From NCBI GenBank assembly GCA_049974865.1, contig JBNGCX010000012.1, forward strand, positions 1 to 64,000: a stretch of DNA of 64,000 nucleotides. Direction: 5' to 3'. The notes below the pieces were generated by a model. That model worked only from the letters and a program-made list of their open reading frames with translations. It was not told the origin of the DNA and did no database searches. Positions 62,198-64,000 of the stretch are shown in pieces (the stretch's first letter is position 1; every line of letters begins with the position of its first letter). The stretch is from JAGSOU01 sp049974865. GTDB taxonomy: Bacteria; Pseudomonadota; Alphaproteobacteria; Rhodobacterales; Rhodobacteraceae. The translations under genes were made by a program, and so were the position numbers.

Positions 62198-62503
62198 ATG
62201 ATACCCGGCGAGATCATTCCCCGCTCCGGCGAGATCACCCTGAACGCGGGGCGCGAGGCGATCACGCTGCGCGTCGCCAATACCGGCGACCGGCCGGTGC
62301 AGGTCGGCAGCCACTATCATTTCGCCGAGACCAACGCGGCGCTCGATTTCGACCGGGCGGCCGCGCGCGGCATGCGGCTGGACATTGCCGCGGGGACGGC
62401 CGTGCGCTTCGAACCGGGACAGAGCCGGGACGTGACGCTCGTTCCCATCGCCGGGGCGCGTCGGGTCTTCGGCTTCAATCAACAGGTTATGGGTGACCTG
62501 TAA
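62198..62503 (+). CDS. ureB: Urease subunit beta
   Basis: This 101-residue subunit begins MIPGEIIPRSGEITLNAGRE and contains VGSHYHFAETNAALDFDR and AVRFEPGQSRDVTLVPIAG, typical of UreB. The ATG at 62198 follows GAGGAGAAAGACG. In most genomes ureC comes next; here a basic low-complexity gene intervenes. Confidence 0.96.
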   Translation: MIPGEIIPRSGEITLNAGREAITLRVANTGDRPVQVGSHYHFAETNAALDFDRAAARGMRLDIAAGTAVRFEPGQSRDVTLVPIAGARRVFGFNQQVMGDL

Positions 62504-62530
62504 TGGATTGTTAGAAAAGAGGAATTTGAA

Positions 62531-62992
62531 ATGACTACGACTCCGAACTACAACCTGTGCAACCCCACCAGCAGCGCCGCGCCGCTGCAGGCCTGGGCCA
62601 AGCTGTTCGAGATGCAGATGAGCATGGCGACCGCCTGGTTCGACGCGGCGATGCGGATGAACCCGTTCCTGCCCGCCGTCGATACCGCGGATTATGCCAA
62701 GCCGCACCCGGCCCCCGCGGCCAAACCGGCGCCGAAGCCCAAGGCGGCGCCAAAGCCGAAGGCGGCCGCGAAACCCAAGGCCGCGTCGAAGCCGAAGACC
62801 GCCGCGAAGGCCTCCGCCCCGGCGGCGGCCAGCGCCAAGCCGGCCCCCGCCGCTGAAAAACCCGCGGCAAGGCCCGCCGCCGAGCCGCGCGGCGCCCGCG
62901 CCAAAACCGCGTCGGGCGCCGCCGCCAAATCCAATACGCGCCGCCGCCGCACACCGGCCAAGCCGGCGCAGCCCTTCAAGACCGAGGACTGA
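62531..62992 (+). CDS. Lys/Ala/Pro-rich repeat protein between ureB and ureC
   Basis: This 153-residue protein has two parts. Residues 1-50 form a hydrophobic-amphipathic segment (LQAWAKLFEMQMSMATAWFD, then AAMRMNPFLP), similar in feel to phasin or granule-associated starts. Residues 57-153 are low complexity, with about four KPKAA-like units (69-92), a run of four arginines at 137-140 and a predicted pI well above 10, like a histone-H1 tail. AGAGGAATTTGAA precedes the ATG. No family is recognised. It lies 27 bp after ureB and 6 bp before ureC, so it is expressed with urease. Binding of nucleic acid or another acidic surface is a guess. Confidence 0.75.
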   Translation: MTTTPNYNLCNPTSSAAPLQAWAKLFEMQMSMATAWFDAAMRMNPFLPAVDTADYAKPHPAPAAKPAPKPKAAPKPKAAAKPKAASKPKTAAKASAPAAASAKPAPAAEKPAARPAAEPRGARAKTASGAAAKSNTRRRRTPAKPAQPFKTED

Positions 62993-62998
62993 TCGCCC

Positions 62999-64000
<1,002 letters not shown>

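Overview
The window is a GC-rich chromosomal segment from an alphaproteobacterium. It most likely belongs to the Rhodobacterales (Roseobacter/Paracoccus relatives). The evidence is the interleaved NADH dehydrogenase operon with DUF5337 and DUF5333 genes, the alr-mlaE-mlaF-pqiA-radA-cvpA-purF block, the Hint_2 protein and the codon bias. No rRNA, tRNA or CRISPR array was seen.

Layout. Positions 1-720 are debris: a cold-shock gene truncated by a remnant of an IS3-type transposase. An orphan HsdR-N-type nuclease-like gene (minus) and a 645-bp gene-free region follow. Positions 2413-10742 hold a leucine/isovalerate catabolic cluster (ivd, mccB, mccA, GST-like gene, mvaB, a small membrane protein, liuC). 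It is interrupted by a minus-strand ompW with a good FNR-type box upstream. Positions 10979-29822 hold the complete nuoA-N operon for respiratory complex I. It also contains nine genes that are not canonical subunits: a sulfotransferase between nuoC and nuoD, several small secreted proteins or lipoproteins, a one- or two-TM protein and a carboxymuconolactone-decarboxylase-like protein. birA, coaX and rnj follow head to tail and end at an 18-bp hairpin shared with a DEAD-box helicase.

Positions 33149-37743 (minus) hold the helicase, exoD, prfC and a tandem universal stress protein. Next come a ParA-like ATPase, a Hint-domain protein without its usual cysteine, an atypical SDR, an orphan Fbp-type ABC ATPase, a rhodanese, tatABC and a DUF815 AAA protein. 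Positions 45082-58803 are almost all minus strand: DUF2267, a LysM/degenerate M23 lipoprotein, pcm, surE, an SDR, purF, cvpA, radA, a PqiA-like protein, mlaF, mlaE, alr, a DUF2182/DUF1326 pair and dnaB. pyrE and pyrC follow, then a plus-strand urease operon (ureD, ureA, ureB, a Lys/Ala/Pro-rich gene, ureC) that runs off the window end.

How it fits together. Leucine breakdown needs biotinylated MccA, and birA is present. Its acyl-CoA dehydrogenase and the nuo operon both feed the respiratory chain. Several promoters, operators and terminators are readable, and four copies of a 33-bp intergenic repeat occur. The least explained parts are the accessory genes inside the nuo operon, the DUF2182/DUF1326 insertion between dnaB and alr, and the basic repeat protein between ureB and ureC.
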